Below, piece by piece: positions 1 to 5,730 of a DNA stretch of 6,818 bases. The position numbers and the translations under genes are program-made. This stretch comes from an uncultured Campylobacter sp. Its GTDB lineage: Bacteria; Campylobacterota; Campylobacteria; Campylobacterales; Campylobacteraceae. Every line of letters begins with the position of its first letter. The first letter of the stretch is position 1. The DNA is taken from assembly GCA_938041615.1 (NCBI GenBank), contig CALISV010000136.1, positions 1 through 6,818 on the forward strand. The letters run 5' to 3'. The notes beneath the pieces were generated by a model. It was given only the letters and a program-made list of their open reading frames with translations. It did no database searches and had not been told where the DNA came from.

Positions 1-586
1 CTTTTAGCTGCTTTGCGGCGTCTGATTTTGCCAGCGCGCTGCCCGCGACGAACGAATTTAGCCCGTTATACGCCGTGGCAAAGGTATTATCGCTCATCAT
101 TTTGGTGATGATTGGCTTAAACACAGCTTGCAGTTTCTCGCTCGAGTTTTGTTGCAAAAACTTCGTAAAGCTGTCCTTGCCACCTTCTAGCACCTTTTTC
201 ACGTCCGCGTCGCTCATATTTTTTATCACGCCCGAAAATACGTCCGCAGCCCCCGGCACAGCCGCGCTTGCGGCGTTATTTATCGAGGTTACTAGCTCGT
301 TCGCCCACTTTTCGCCGCCTACTTTTTTAGCCAAATTTGCCGCCGTTTCCAGGCTCTTTGGCAGCGGGATTTTAGCCGTTGCGTTTTTTAAAAATCCCCC
401 GTTTGATAGCTCCTTAACGGCCGCGTTTAGAGCCGAGCTGACCGCGCTTTTGTAGTCGCCCGAGTTTGCCGCGCCCAGTATCTGCGCGCCTTGATTTAGC
501 GTTTCTTTATTTAGCGCGTCCTGCCAGCCTGCTGCGTGCGCCGTAGCTGCGAGCAAAACTGCGCATAAGATTAAGCTTTTTTTCAT
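1..586 (-). CDS. DUF4197 family exported protein (partial, C-terminus beyond left edge)
   Basis: Reading leftward from the ATG at 586-584 gives 195 complete codons without a stop before the window ends, so the C-terminus is missing. Residues 1-18 (MKKSLILCAVLLAATAHA) look like a Sec signal peptide with an AHA-A cleavage site, so the protein should be periplasmic or envelope-associated. The mature part resembles the DUF4197 family: an early WQDAL segment, the IPLPKSLETAANLAKKVG block (about residues 73-90), then NNAASAAVPGAADVF (103-117), DADVKKVLEGG (127-136) and KLQAVFKPIITKM (151-163). The family has no established biochemical function that I know of, so none is given here. A good Shine-Dalgarno sequence, AAGGA on the minus strand at 598-594, fixes the start. 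The gene is transcribed divergently from mntP across a 301 bp spacer. Family recognition is from memory of the motif order. Confidence 0.85.
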   Translation of the reverse strand, partial: MKKSLILCAVLLAATAHAAGWQDALNKETLNQGAQILGAANSGDYKSAVSSALNAAVKELSNGGFLKNATAKIPLPKSLETAANLAKKVGGEKWANELVTSINNAASAAVPGAADVFSGVIKNMSDADVKKVLEGGKDSFTKFLQQNSSEKLQAVFKPIITKMMSDNTFATAYNGLNSFVAGSALAKSDAAKQLK

Positions 587-617
587 CGTTTTTTCCTTAA
601 AGTAAAATTCGGCGGTT

Positions 618-623
618 ATGATA
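618..623 (-). promoter_or_regulatory. candidate -10 element for the DUF4197 gene
   Basis: The minus strand reads TATCAT here, about 32 bases upstream of the DUF4197 start codon. That leaves room for a short leader containing the AAGGA ribosome binding site. No convincing -35 box is visible, which is common for Campylobacter sigma-70 promoters. This is a pattern match only. Confidence 0.3.
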
Positions 624-642
624 TTAAAACTCAGCTTTTAAA

Positions 643-680
643 CGGGTAAATTTTGGCCTCGCATGGGGTGATTTTACCCG
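643..680. repeat. 8 bp perfect inverted repeat, possible operator
   Basis: CGGGTAAA at 643-650 is answered by its exact reverse complement TTTACCCG at 673-680, with a 22 bp spacer. It lies between the divergent DUF4197 and mntP genes, about 20 bases upstream of the candidate DUF4197 -10 element. The arms are unusual for the surroundings because of the CGGG/CCCG ends. A dimeric repressor site or chance are both possible. There is no run of T, so it does not look like a terminator. Confidence 0.35.
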
Positions 681-779
681 CATTTTTACGGCGCGGAGGG
701 CTAAATTTGCAAAATTTAAAACGCAAATTTGTGCCGCGATTTAAGGGCTAAATTTAAGCGTAAATTTATACGGCGCGCT

Positions 780-806
780 CGTCTGTTCGGCTTCAAATTT
801 CAGACG
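780..806. repeat. short hairpin-forming inverted repeat upstream of mntP
   Basis: CGTCTG at 780-785 pairs perfectly with CAGACG at 801-806, leaving a 15-base loop. It lies about 80 bases before the mntP start. The stem is short, so it is weak as RNA structure; it could be a regulatory half-site pair or chance. Confidence 0.2.
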
Positions 807-860
807 TCAAATTTAGCCGCAAATTTGAGCGAGATTAACCGCAAGAGGCAAATTTTGAGT

Positions 861-866
861 TAAAAT
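861..866 (+). promoter_or_regulatory. candidate -10 element for mntP
   Basis: TAAAAT lies about 22 bases before the mntP start codon, followed by an AAAGGG ribosome binding site at 878-883. Transcription from here would give a leader of about 15 bases. No -35 box is evident. If this is the real promoter, a leader riboswitch is excluded. Confidence 0.3.
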
Positions 867-887
867 TAGCCTTTTTGAAAGGGCAAA

Positions 888-1448
888 ATGGAGCTTTTAC
901 TTCTCTCTATCGCGCTTGCTATGGACGCGGCGGCGCTTAGCATCGCAAACGGCGCAAAATACCGCAACCTCGCACTATCAAAGATTTTATTTATCGCATT
1001 TGTTTTTGGATTTTTTCAGGCTGCGATGCCTCTTGCGGGCTATTTTTTGGGCGCGGCGTTTGCTAGATTTATCGCGCAGATCGATCACTTTATCGCGTTT
1101 GCGATTTTGGGCTTTTTGGGCGTAAAGATGATCCGCGAAGCCTGTAGAAACGAACCCTGCGAGGCCGTGAGCCTTGATACGAAGACGCTGCTCTCAGGCG
1201 GATTTGCCACCAGTATCGACGCGCTAGCCGTGGGTGTGACGCTGAGCTTTACGGCCACGGACATCTACTTTAGCGCCGCTGTTATCGGGATAGTTTGCTT
1301 CGCGCTTAGCGTTGCGGCGTTTTACGTCGGTAAATTTGCGGGAGAGTTTTTGGAGCAAAAGGCGCTGATTTTAGGCGGCGCGATCCTCATCGGACTTGGT
1401 TTTAAAATCCTAATCACGCACCTTTTTGATCACGGGTTTTTAAGTTAA
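888..1448 (+). CDS. mntP: MntP manganese efflux pump
   Basis: This is a 186-residue integral inner-membrane protein, the usual length for MntP (formerly YebN), which exports Mn2+ and protects against manganese excess. About six hydrophobic segments are visible, near residues 1-20, 34-58, 64-83, 101-122, 127-149 and 158-178. The family shows two similar halves, each with a conserved acidic motif: [11 protein letters not shown] at 12-22 (Asp13) in the first and [11 protein letters not shown] at 106-116 (Asp111) in the second. [16 protein letters not shown] (40-55) and the terminal [19 protein letters not shown] (161-179) also match. The conserved aspartates are the expected metal ligands by analogy with studied MntP proteins. 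AAAGGG at 878-883 supports the ATG. The gene appears to be a single transcription unit, divergent from DUF4197 and convergent with xth. No MntR site or manganese riboswitch was recognised, so its control is open. Confidence 0.95.
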   Translation: MELLLLSIALAMDAAALSIANGAKYRNLALSKILFIAFVFGFFQAAMPLAGYFLGAAFARFIAQIDHFIAFAILGFLGVKMIREACRNEPCEAVSLDTKTLLSGGFATSIDALAVGVTLSFTATDIYFSAAVIGIVCFALSVAAFYVGKFAGEFLEQKALILGGAILIGLGFKILITHLFDHGFLS

Positions 1449-1618
1449 ATTTAATACGGTAAGCAGAATTTGATATTTTAATTTTGCGTGTTATGCGTAC
1501 TTTGCGCTCAAATTTATAAATCAAACCTTGCGCCAAAACCAAATTTAACCCCAGTTTTGCTCGCAGTAAAAAGCATAAATTTAGCTCAAATTTGACCTTT
1601 GCCGCTAAAAAAGTAAAT
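1449..1618. repeat. convergent spacer between mntP and xth, rich in AAATTT
   Basis: This 170 bp gap between the two stop codons has no supported gene. It contains five AAATTT hexamers (starting at 1510, 1541, 1577, 1588 and 1615), and a sixth at 1447 overlaps the mntP stop inside the 10 bp palindrome TTAAATTTAA (1445-1454). The phrase GCTCAAATTT occurs at 1506 and again at 1584. I found no strong GC stem followed by a T-run in either direction, so termination is not explained by an obvious intrinsic terminator. Confidence 0.5.
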
Positions 1619-2389
1619 TTAAATAAGCCCTTCCAGATCGATCTCGATACCGACGGGGCAGTGATCGGAGCCCGTGATATCGCTCAGGATAAACGCGTCT
1701 TTTAGGCGGTCTTTGAGGCTTGCCGAAATGAAAAAATAATCGATCCTCCAGCCGACGTTTTTGGCGCGGGCATTAAAGCGGTAGCTCCACCACGAATACG
1801 CGTCCGCCGCGTCGCCGCGCACGTGCCGAAACGTGTCGATAAAGCCGCGTGCGACGACCTCGTCCAGCCACGCGCGCTCGATAGGCAAAAAGCCCGAGGT
1901 TTTCGCGTTTGATTTTGGGTTTTTGAGGTCGATCTCGCGGTGAGCGGTGTTCACGTCGCCGCAAAATATCACGTCTTTTCCCTGTTTTACGAGCTCCTGA
2001 ATGTAGGCTAGAAATTTAGCGTAAAAATCCATCTTGTAGGCTAGGCGCGCGTCGTCTTTTTGGCCGTTTGGAAAGTAGATGTTAAAAAGCGTGACGTTGC
2101 CAAATCTATGCTCCAAAACTCGCCCCTCATCGTCGTCAAAAAACGCCGCTTTTTGCGTAGCGGAGCTAAATTTGGCCAGGCTCATCACGCCAGAGTACCC
2201 CGCTCTGGCTGCCGAATTTACGCTGATTTCGTTAAATCCGAGCTTGTAAATCTCGGCAGGCACGTCGCTCTCGCGCACCTTGATCTCCTGAAGGCCCAAA
2301 AAATCGGGTCTATGCTGCTCTAGCCAAGCAAAGCCGTCTTTGGCGGCGACCGCGCGCACCCCGTTTACGTTCCAACTGATTAGTTTCAA
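1619..2389 (-). CDS. xth: Exodeoxyribonuclease III (Xth/ExoA family AP endonuclease)
   Basis: The 256-residue product is a full-length cytoplasmic DNA-repair enzyme of the endonuclease/exonuclease/phosphatase fold. The family cuts 5' to abasic sites in base excision repair and has 3'-5' exonuclease and 3'-phosphatase activity. The catalytic residues are in order: Asn7 in SWNVNG, Glu35 in LQEIK (metal ligand), Tyr105 in IYFPNG, Asp145 and Asn147 in GDVNTAH, Asp217 in RIDYFF, and the C-terminal Asp242-His243 pair in GSDHCPVG. The start is TTG at 2389-2387, chosen because the family begins exactly at MKLISWNVNG and because AAGGA lies six bases upstream (2401-2397 on this strand). No ATG gives a better N-terminus. 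It faces mntP tail to tail and is divergent from the unit starting at 2484. The GC content is high locally, about 70% around 1801-1860. Confidence 0.96.
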   Translation of the reverse strand: MKLISWNVNGVRAVAAKDGFAWLEQHRPDFLGLQEIKVRESDVPAEIYKLGFNEISVNSAARAGYSGVMSLAKFSSATQKAAFFDDDEGRVLEHRFGNVTLFNIYFPNGQKDDARLAYKMDFYAKFLAYIQELVKQGKDVIFCGDVNTAHREIDLKNPKSNAKTSGFLPIERAWLDEVVARGFIDTFRHVRGDAADAYSWWSYRFNARAKNVGWRIDYFFISASLKDRLKDAFILSDITGSDHCPVGIEIDLEGLI

Positions 2390-2396
2390 ATTTGAT

Positions 2397-2401
2397 CCTT
2401 T
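2397..2401 (-). promoter_or_regulatory. ribosome binding site deciding the TTG start of xth
   Basis: The minus strand reads AAGGA here, with a six-base spacer (TCAAAT) before TTG. This is the sequence that identifies the non-ATG start. Confidence 0.7.
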
Positions 2402-2415
2402 GTTAAATTTGGCGT

Positions 2416-2421
2416 ATTGTA
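2416..2421 (-). promoter_or_regulatory. candidate -10 element for xth
   Basis: The minus strand reads TACAAT, one mismatch from TATAAT, about 27 bases upstream of the xth TTG. Transcription would begin near 2409, just before the AAGGA site. There is no clear -35 box. Confidence 0.4.
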
Positions 2422-2433
2422 TCGCAAGAGCCG

Positions 2434-2459
2434 TAAAATAAGCTAAAATTTAGTAAAAT
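2434..2459 (+). promoter_or_regulatory. three TAAAAT elements at exact 10 bp spacing, candidate promoter for the 2484 unit
   Basis: TAAAAT occurs at 2434-2439, 2444-2449 and 2454-2459, one per helical turn, just upstream of the first gene of the three-gene unit. The last copy is 24 bases before the ATG and could serve as the -10 element. Campylobacter promoters are known to replace the -35 box with periodic AT-rich signals, and this array fits that pattern. Which copy is used cannot be told from sequence. Confidence 0.4.
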
Positions 2460-2483
2460 TAGGATCATTTTAAGGAGTAAAAA

Positions 2484-3101
2484 ATGAAAAAAATCATCGT
2501 TTTATCGCTTGCACTTGCCGCGTTTTTGGGTGCGAAAGATATAAAAAGCGCTAACATTTTCCTCTCGGACGCAAAGTCGGTTACGGAGCTGGGAGCGTTT
2601 TTAAAGGCAAACAAGGACGAGATCGTGAAGCTAAAATTGAGCTACTGCGCGAATAAAAATAGCCAAGAAGCTCTCGCGAAAGAAGCGCCGAATCGCGAAG
2701 ACGGACAATACGGAAACTATATATCGGAAACCTACGAACTAGCAGGCGGCGCTCGCATCGAATACAGCGGCCAAAACTACGACTCTAACGACTTTGACGG
2801 CGGTACGAACGCAGGCGTAAAATCGGGCGACCTAACGATAGTATATAAGGCAAAGGACGGGCGCGAGAATTTTTTGCTTTTACAAGCGCTTAGCTCGCGA
2901 GAGGGCGAAAAATACAAATGGGAGTACCTCTGGGACGAAACGGCTAAATGCGCGGGTGGCGAAGTGCGGCTAGAGGGGGCGTTTTATGTCGCGGACGGCA
3001 AGTATCCAAATGGCGCCGATCTTGGAGATGACGGAAATTACGACATTTTCTCGCTCGATCCGGTCGCGAAAAAATACTTTAAACTGCTAGAATACAAGTA
3101 A
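2484..3101 (+). CDS. exported protein of unknown function, two cysteines
   Basis: I do not recognise a family for this 205-residue protein. Residues 1-17 (MKKIIVLSLALAAFLGA) form a clear Sec signal peptide, so it is probably periplasmic. There is no lipobox cysteine. The mature part has only two cysteines, Cys55 in SYCANKN and Cys156 in AKCAGGE, which could form a disulfide. It is mixed in character, with a Tyr/Asp/Gly-rich middle (GQYGNYISETYELAGG at 74-89 and SGQNYDSNDFDGG at 95-107), a tryptophan-containing YKWEYLWDE (144-152) and an acidic DLGDDGNYD (179-187), and no further membrane segment. AAGGAG at 2472-2477, six bases before the ATG, makes the start secure. It is the first gene of a plus-strand unit, ten bases ahead of a small DNA-binding protein and followed by an exported Sel1-repeat protein. 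Codon use is that of a normal gene. No function is assigned. Confidence 0.8.
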   Translation: MKKIIVLSLALAAFLGAKDIKSANIFLSDAKSVTELGAFLKANKDEIVKLKLSYCANKNSQEALAKEAPNREDGQYGNYISETYELAGGARIEYSGQNYDSNDFDGGTNAGVKSGDLTIVYKAKDGRENFLLLQALSSREGEKYKWEYLWDETAKCAGGEVRLEGAFYVADGKYPNGADLGDDGNYDIFSLDPVAKKYFKLLEYK

Positions 3102-3111
3102 ATTTAGCGCG

Positions 3112-3366
3112 ATGACGGAGCTAGAGAGGGAGATTTTCGGTCAAATTTTGGGTGAGAAAAAGATGGAGATCATCTTGTTTTTATCCCGAAATGCGGACGA
3201 AAACGGCTTCATAACCGTTAAAATTTCAGATATCTGCGAGCAGACGGACGCCAGCAAGCCCACCGTCACGCAGACGATAAAACTGCTTGAAAATCGCAAA
3301 ATTTTCGAGCGAGTGAAAAACGGGATTTATAGATTTAAAAATTTAAAGGAACTAGAGAAAAAATGA
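3112..3366 (+). CDS. small winged-helix DNA-binding protein (RepL/MarR-like)
   Basis: The 84-residue product is essentially one winged helix-turn-helix domain. A leading helix covers about residues 3-26. ISDICEQTDASKPTVTQTIKLLENRKI (38-64) has the pattern of a helix-turn-helix, with SKPTVTQTIKLL as the recognition helix, and ERVKNGIYRFKN (66-77) looks like the wing. The arrangement resembles the C-terminal DNA-binding part of RepL-type plasmid replication proteins and also MarR-like regulators. Its short length and chromosomal setting between two exported proteins favour a local transcription factor, but this is inference. There is no clear Shine-Dalgarno before the ATG at 3112, ten bases after the upstream stop, so translation may be coupled. 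A second possible start is ATG at 3163 (Met18), which would remove the first helix. The stop overlaps the next start by four bases (ATGA, 3363-3366). Confidence 0.75.
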   Translation: MTELEREIFGQILGEKKMEIILFLSRNADENGFITVKISDICEQTDASKPTVTQTIKLLENRKIFERVKNGIYRFKNLKELEKK

Positions 3367-3764
3367 GGAAAATTTGGATATTCGCCGCCGCAGTCGCGCT
3401 CGCAAACGCCGCGATAGACGAGGCCGGGCTAAATGCCTGCATAAACAAAGGCGACGCCGCAAGCTGCGAAAAAACGCTCGCCGCGCTAGAAAAAAGCTGC
3501 TCGAGCGGCGACGCTCTGGCGTGTTACTTTACCGCGGAGTTTTACGCCAAAGGGCTAACTGGTTACAAAGACGGCGCGAAGGCCTTTGCAATCTATAAAG
3601 ACGCTTGCGCCGCTGGGAGCGTGGAGAGCTGCTACGAAGAGTCGGTATTTTACCTAAAAGGCGACATTGCGCCGCAGAGCTTTGAGCTATCGGGCGAGCG
3701 ACTCAAAAAGGCCTGCGAGCTTGGCTCCAAACGAGCGTGCAATATACTTGAACTGGCGAAGTGA
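3363..3764 (+). CDS. exported cysteine-rich Sel1-repeat (Hcp-like) protein
   Basis: The product has 133 residues with a signal peptide at about 1-16 (MRKIWIFAAAVALANA), so it is secreted or periplasmic. Eight cysteines fall at 26, 35, 46, 54, 82, 90, 118 and 126. Three pairs are spaced exactly eight residues apart (46/54, 82/90, 118/126), and equivalent cysteines recur every 36 residues (46, 82, 118). This is the signature of the disulfide-bridged Sel1-like repeats of the Helicobacter cysteine-rich protein (Hcp) family, with helix pairs such as GDALACYFTAEFYAKG and GSVESCYEESVFYLKG. The first pair (26/35) is a degenerate nine-residue version, giving three good repeats plus a cap. At 133 residues it is shorter than the multi-repeat Hcp proteins. 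Such proteins are solenoid scaffolds, and the ligand is unknown. Start ATG overlaps the preceding stop as ATGA; AAAGGA at 3345-3350 is rather far upstream, so coupling is likely. Confidence 0.85.
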   Translation: MRKIWIFAAAVALANAAIDEAGLNACINKGDAASCEKTLAALEKSCSSGDALACYFTAEFYAKGLTGYKDGAKAFAIYKDACAAGSVESCYEESVFYLKGDIAPQSFELSGERLKKACELGSKRACNILELAK

Positions 3765-4220
3765 TCTGTTTTGCTTGCTAAAAAACGAGCTTTAATATGC
3801 GGCAAACATACGAGCGCGGGGTTAAATTTTAGCTTCGGCGTGAAATTTTAAATTATTTCTAGTCACTAAATTTGAATAGTTTGTCGCAAAACTTCGCTCA
3901 AATTTTTCGCAAATCCTCGTAAAATTAAATTTAGCACCTTGTATTTGATTGTCAAATTTGATGATTTCGTGGGTTTTGATATTTTGATAAATCTCGTTCG
4001 AGCGCCAAATTTGACCTCTGTTTTGATGGGTGGTTTTTGATAGCATTTTGAGTTGAGTATGTGGTAAGTTTAAACAATTTTACGTATTTATGCAGCCTAG
4101 CGTTTAGTAAATTTGATTGGCTTGAGCGTTTTTACTCGACTTTTCGTTCGAATTAAATTTGCATCCAAATTTAACAAAATATCGCGTTAAAAATGCCGAA
4201 ATTTGAGTGAATTTTAAAAT
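3765..4220. repeat. 456 bp convergent gap, no supported gene, rich in AAATTT
   Basis: The stretch lies between the ends of the Hcp-like gene and prfA. It contains about twelve AAATTT hexamers, beginning at 3824, 3843, 3868, 3900, 3927, 3954, 4007, 4109, 4155, 4167, 4199 and 4217 (the last overlaps the prfA stop), and a perfect 12 bp palindrome AATTTTAAAATT at 4210-4221. A 74-codon open frame on the minus strand (4046-3822) lacks a ribosome binding site, and its protein is low in information, largely built from KF dipeptides encoded by AAATTT. I see no tRNA, no clear small RNA and no mobile element here. Confidence 0.55.
3773..3793 (+). terminator. weak candidate terminator after the three-gene unit
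   Basis: GCTTG at 3773-3777 can pair with CGAGC at 3786-3790 (one G-U pair in RNA) around an eight-base A-rich loop, followed only by TTT. It begins eight bases after the Hcp-like stop codon. The stem is short and the T-run is poor, so this is a low-confidence call. Confidence 0.2.
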
Positions 4221-5288
4221 TTATAGATCGGCGTCCGAGATAGCTTCGGCCTGATAATGCGCAATCAGCGGCTCGATAATCTCGTCAAAAAGTCCCGCCG
4301 CCATTATCGCATCAAGGCGGTAAAGCGTCAAATTTATGCGGTGATCGCTGATGCGGTTTTGCGGGAAGTTGTATGTGCGGATACGCCCAGAGCGGTCGCC
4401 GGTGCCGACTTGGCTTTTGCGCTCGCTGGTTTCTTTGGCTAGGCGCTCTTCTTCTTGTATCTCATAAAGGCGCGCTTTTAGCACCTTCATCGCGGCTTCT
4501 TTGTTTTTGTGCTGGCTTTTGCCGTCTTGGTTCGTGACGACGATGCCAGTCGGGATGTGAGTGATACGCACCGCCGAGTCGGTCGTATTTACCGACTGTC
4601 CGCCGTGACCTGAGCTACGCATGACGTCGATGCGAAGGTCGTTTGGATTTATCTCGATCTCGCTATCTTCGACCTCTGGCATGATAGCCACAGTCACTGC
4701 TGATGTATGCACCCTGCCCTGACTCTCAGTCTCTGGCACACGCTGAACCCTATGCGTGCCACCTTCAAATTTTAGCCTCGAGTAAGCACCTTTGCCTTTT
4801 ATAAGTACGATAATCTCTTTAAAGCCGCCAGTATTGCCTTCGCTTTGGCTAACGATCTCAAATTTATATCCACGAAGCTCTGCGTATCTGATGTAAGCGT
4901 TAAAAAGATCTCCAACAAATAGTGCAGCCTCATCGCCGCCAGTGCCTGCGCGAATTTCTAAAAATATATTTTTATCATCGTTTGGATCTTTTGGAAGAAG
5001 TAAAATTTTTATCTCTTCTTCAAGCTTCTCTCTTGAAATTTCTAAATTTTTAAGCTCGTCTTTTGCAAGCTCACCAAGTTCAGAGTCCTCAAGTAGGGCT
5101 TTATTTTCATCGATGTCTTTTAAAATTTCTAGATATTTTGTTGAGGCAGATGCGACTGGTTCGATAGATGATTGCTCTTTTGAGAGCTTTGTCATCTTTT
5201 CGATATCGTTTGCTATATTTGGATCGCTTAGAAGCGTAGAAATTTCATTATAGCGATCCAAAAATGGATGAAGTTTATCAGCAAACAT
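4221..5288 (-). CDS. prfA: Peptide chain release factor 1
   Basis: This is a 355-residue, full-length class I release factor acting in the cytoplasm on the ribosome, where it reads UAA and UAG stop codons and triggers peptide release. The GGQ hydrolysis motif is at 229-231 in [20 protein letters not shown]. The stop-codon discriminator is the PxT tripeptide, here Pro-Glu-Thr at 185-187 in [10 protein letters not shown], which marks RF1 and not RF2 (SPF). The start [13 protein letters not shown] and the [13 protein letters not shown] block (112-124) also fit. It starts 15 bases after the rpsT stop with no good Shine-Dalgarno, so it probably depends on readthrough or coupling from rpsT. Composition is uneven: the 3' half (for example 4381-4440, 37 of 60 bases G or C) is far richer in GC than the 5' half (4981-5040, 17 of 60), although the reading frame is intact throughout. 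Confidence 0.98.
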   Translation of the reverse strand: MFADKLHPFLDRYNEISTLLSDPNIANDIEKMTKLSKEQSSIEPVASASTKYLEILKDIDENKALLEDSELGELAKDELKNLEISREKLEEEIKILLLPKDPNDDKNIFLEIRAGTGGDEAALFVGDLFNAYIRYAELRGYKFEIVSQSEGNTGGFKEIIVLIKGKGAYSRLKFEGGTHRVQRVPETESQGRVHTSAVTVAIMPEVEDSEIEINPNDLRIDVMRSSGHGGQSVNTTDSAVRITHIPTGIVVTNQDGKSQHKNKEAAMKVLKARLYEIQEEERLAKETSERKSQVGTGDRSGRIRTYNFPQNRISDHRINLTLYRLDAIMAAGLFDEIIEPLIAHYQAEAISDADL

Positions 5289-5303
5289 TAAATTTTATAT
5301 AGA

Positions 5304-5573
5304 TTAAGCAGCTTTTAGAGTGTTTACTAATTGAGCAAGGCGACTAACACGGCGAGCAGCAGTTTGTTTCTTCAAAAAGCCTCTACTTACGAAGCTATGG
5401 ATGCTTTTGTTAGCGACTTTTAAAGCTTCATTTGCAGCATTTAGATCTTTAGCTTCTACAGCTACACGCACTGCTTTTGTTATATTTTTAAGTCTAGTGC
5501 GGTAAAATCTATTTCTTTCTGTTCTTTTTATAGTTTGTCTAGCTCTTTTTTCAGCAGATTTATGGTTTGCCAT
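5304..5573 (-). CDS. rpsT: 30S ribosomal protein S20
   Basis: The 89-residue basic protein is the usual length for S20, which binds 16S rRNA early in assembly of the small subunit. It begins [13 protein letters not shown], the family signature, continues with arginine/lysine-rich helices ([19 protein letters not shown]), and carries [16 protein letters not shown] at about residues 64-79, the equivalent of the common KGxxHKNxAARRxSRL segment. The ATG at 5573 is preceded by AAAAAGG (5586-5580 on this strand). It is the first gene of an rpsT-prfA operon and is divergent from glmM. The gene is AT-rich (about one third GC around 5461-5520), unlike the genes at the left of the window. Confidence 0.97.
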   Translation of the reverse strand: MANHKSAEKRARQTIKRTERNRFYRTRLKNITKAVRVAVEAKDLNAANEALKVANKSIHSFVSRGFLKKQTAARRVSRLAQLVNTLKAA

Positions 5574-5604
5574 AATATACCTTTTTGAATAATTTTAGTC
5601 GGTG

Positions 5605-5610
5605 ATTATA
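5605..5610 (-). promoter_or_regulatory. candidate -10 element of the rpsT-prfA operon
   Basis: The minus strand reads a perfect TATAAT, 31 bases upstream of the rpsT start codon and followed by a suitable leader with AAAAAGG. It sits in a very AT-rich stretch with no clear -35 box. A strong promoter would suit a ribosomal protein gene. Confidence 0.55.
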
Positions 5611-5690
5611 TTAAAGATATAATAAATTTAACCTTAATTTAAGTCATCCTTAATGAAAGTAAAATTTTAGATTTTAAATTAGGTAAATTC

Positions 5691-5699
5691 TGATAAAAT
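5691..5699 (+). promoter_or_regulatory. candidate extended -10 element for glmM
   Basis: TGATAAAAT fits the extended -10 form TGnTAwAAT, 31 bases upstream of the glmM ATG. A later TATAAT at 5710-5715 abuts the ribosome binding site (AAAAAGGA, 5715-5722 region) and is too close to the start to be the main -10 of a led transcript. Confidence 0.45.
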
Positions 5700-5730
5700 A
5701 GCACAATTTTATAATAAAAAGGATAAATTT

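Larger units (their letters stand above)
587..887. repeat. divergent intergenic region with ten AAATTT hexamers
   Basis: No gene is supported in this 301 bp spacer between DUF4197 and mntP. It holds ten copies of the palindromic hexamer AAATTT, beginning at 648, 703, 712, 725, 750, 762, 795, 809, 821 and 850, often flanked as CAAATTT or TAAATTT. The region must contain the promoters of both divergent genes. I looked for the conserved manganese-sensing yybP-ykoY riboswitch expected before some mntP genes and did not recognise one. Confidence 0.6.

Noticed and set aside
75..455. 126-codon plus-strand open frame
   Set aside because: It lies antisense inside the DUF4197 gene, which has the matching family motifs, signal peptide and ribosome binding site.
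587..887. CRISPR array suggested by repeated AAATTT words
   Set aside because: The repeated unit is only about six to nine bases, the spacing is irregular, and there are no 25-40 base repeats.
2060..2323. 87-codon plus-strand open frame
   Set aside because: It is antisense to xth, whose catalytic residues are all in place.
3112..3366. Plasmid replication gene (repL) marking an integrated plasmid
   Set aside because: Only the winged-helix part is similar, no origin, mobilisation or partition gene is nearby, and many small regulators share this fold.
3822..4046. 74-codon open frame on the minus strand
   Set aside because: There is no ribosome binding site before its ATG, no domain or signal, and the residues largely reflect repeated AAATTT words read as Lys-Phe.
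4210..4221. AATTTTAAAATT as the prfA terminator
   Set aside because: The palindrome is all A/T, has no loop and no following T-run of its own, so it would not form a stable terminator hairpin.
4942..5253. 103-codon serine/phenylalanine-rich plus-strand open frame
   Set aside because: It is the antisense shadow of the lysine/glutamate-rich N-terminal part of prfA.
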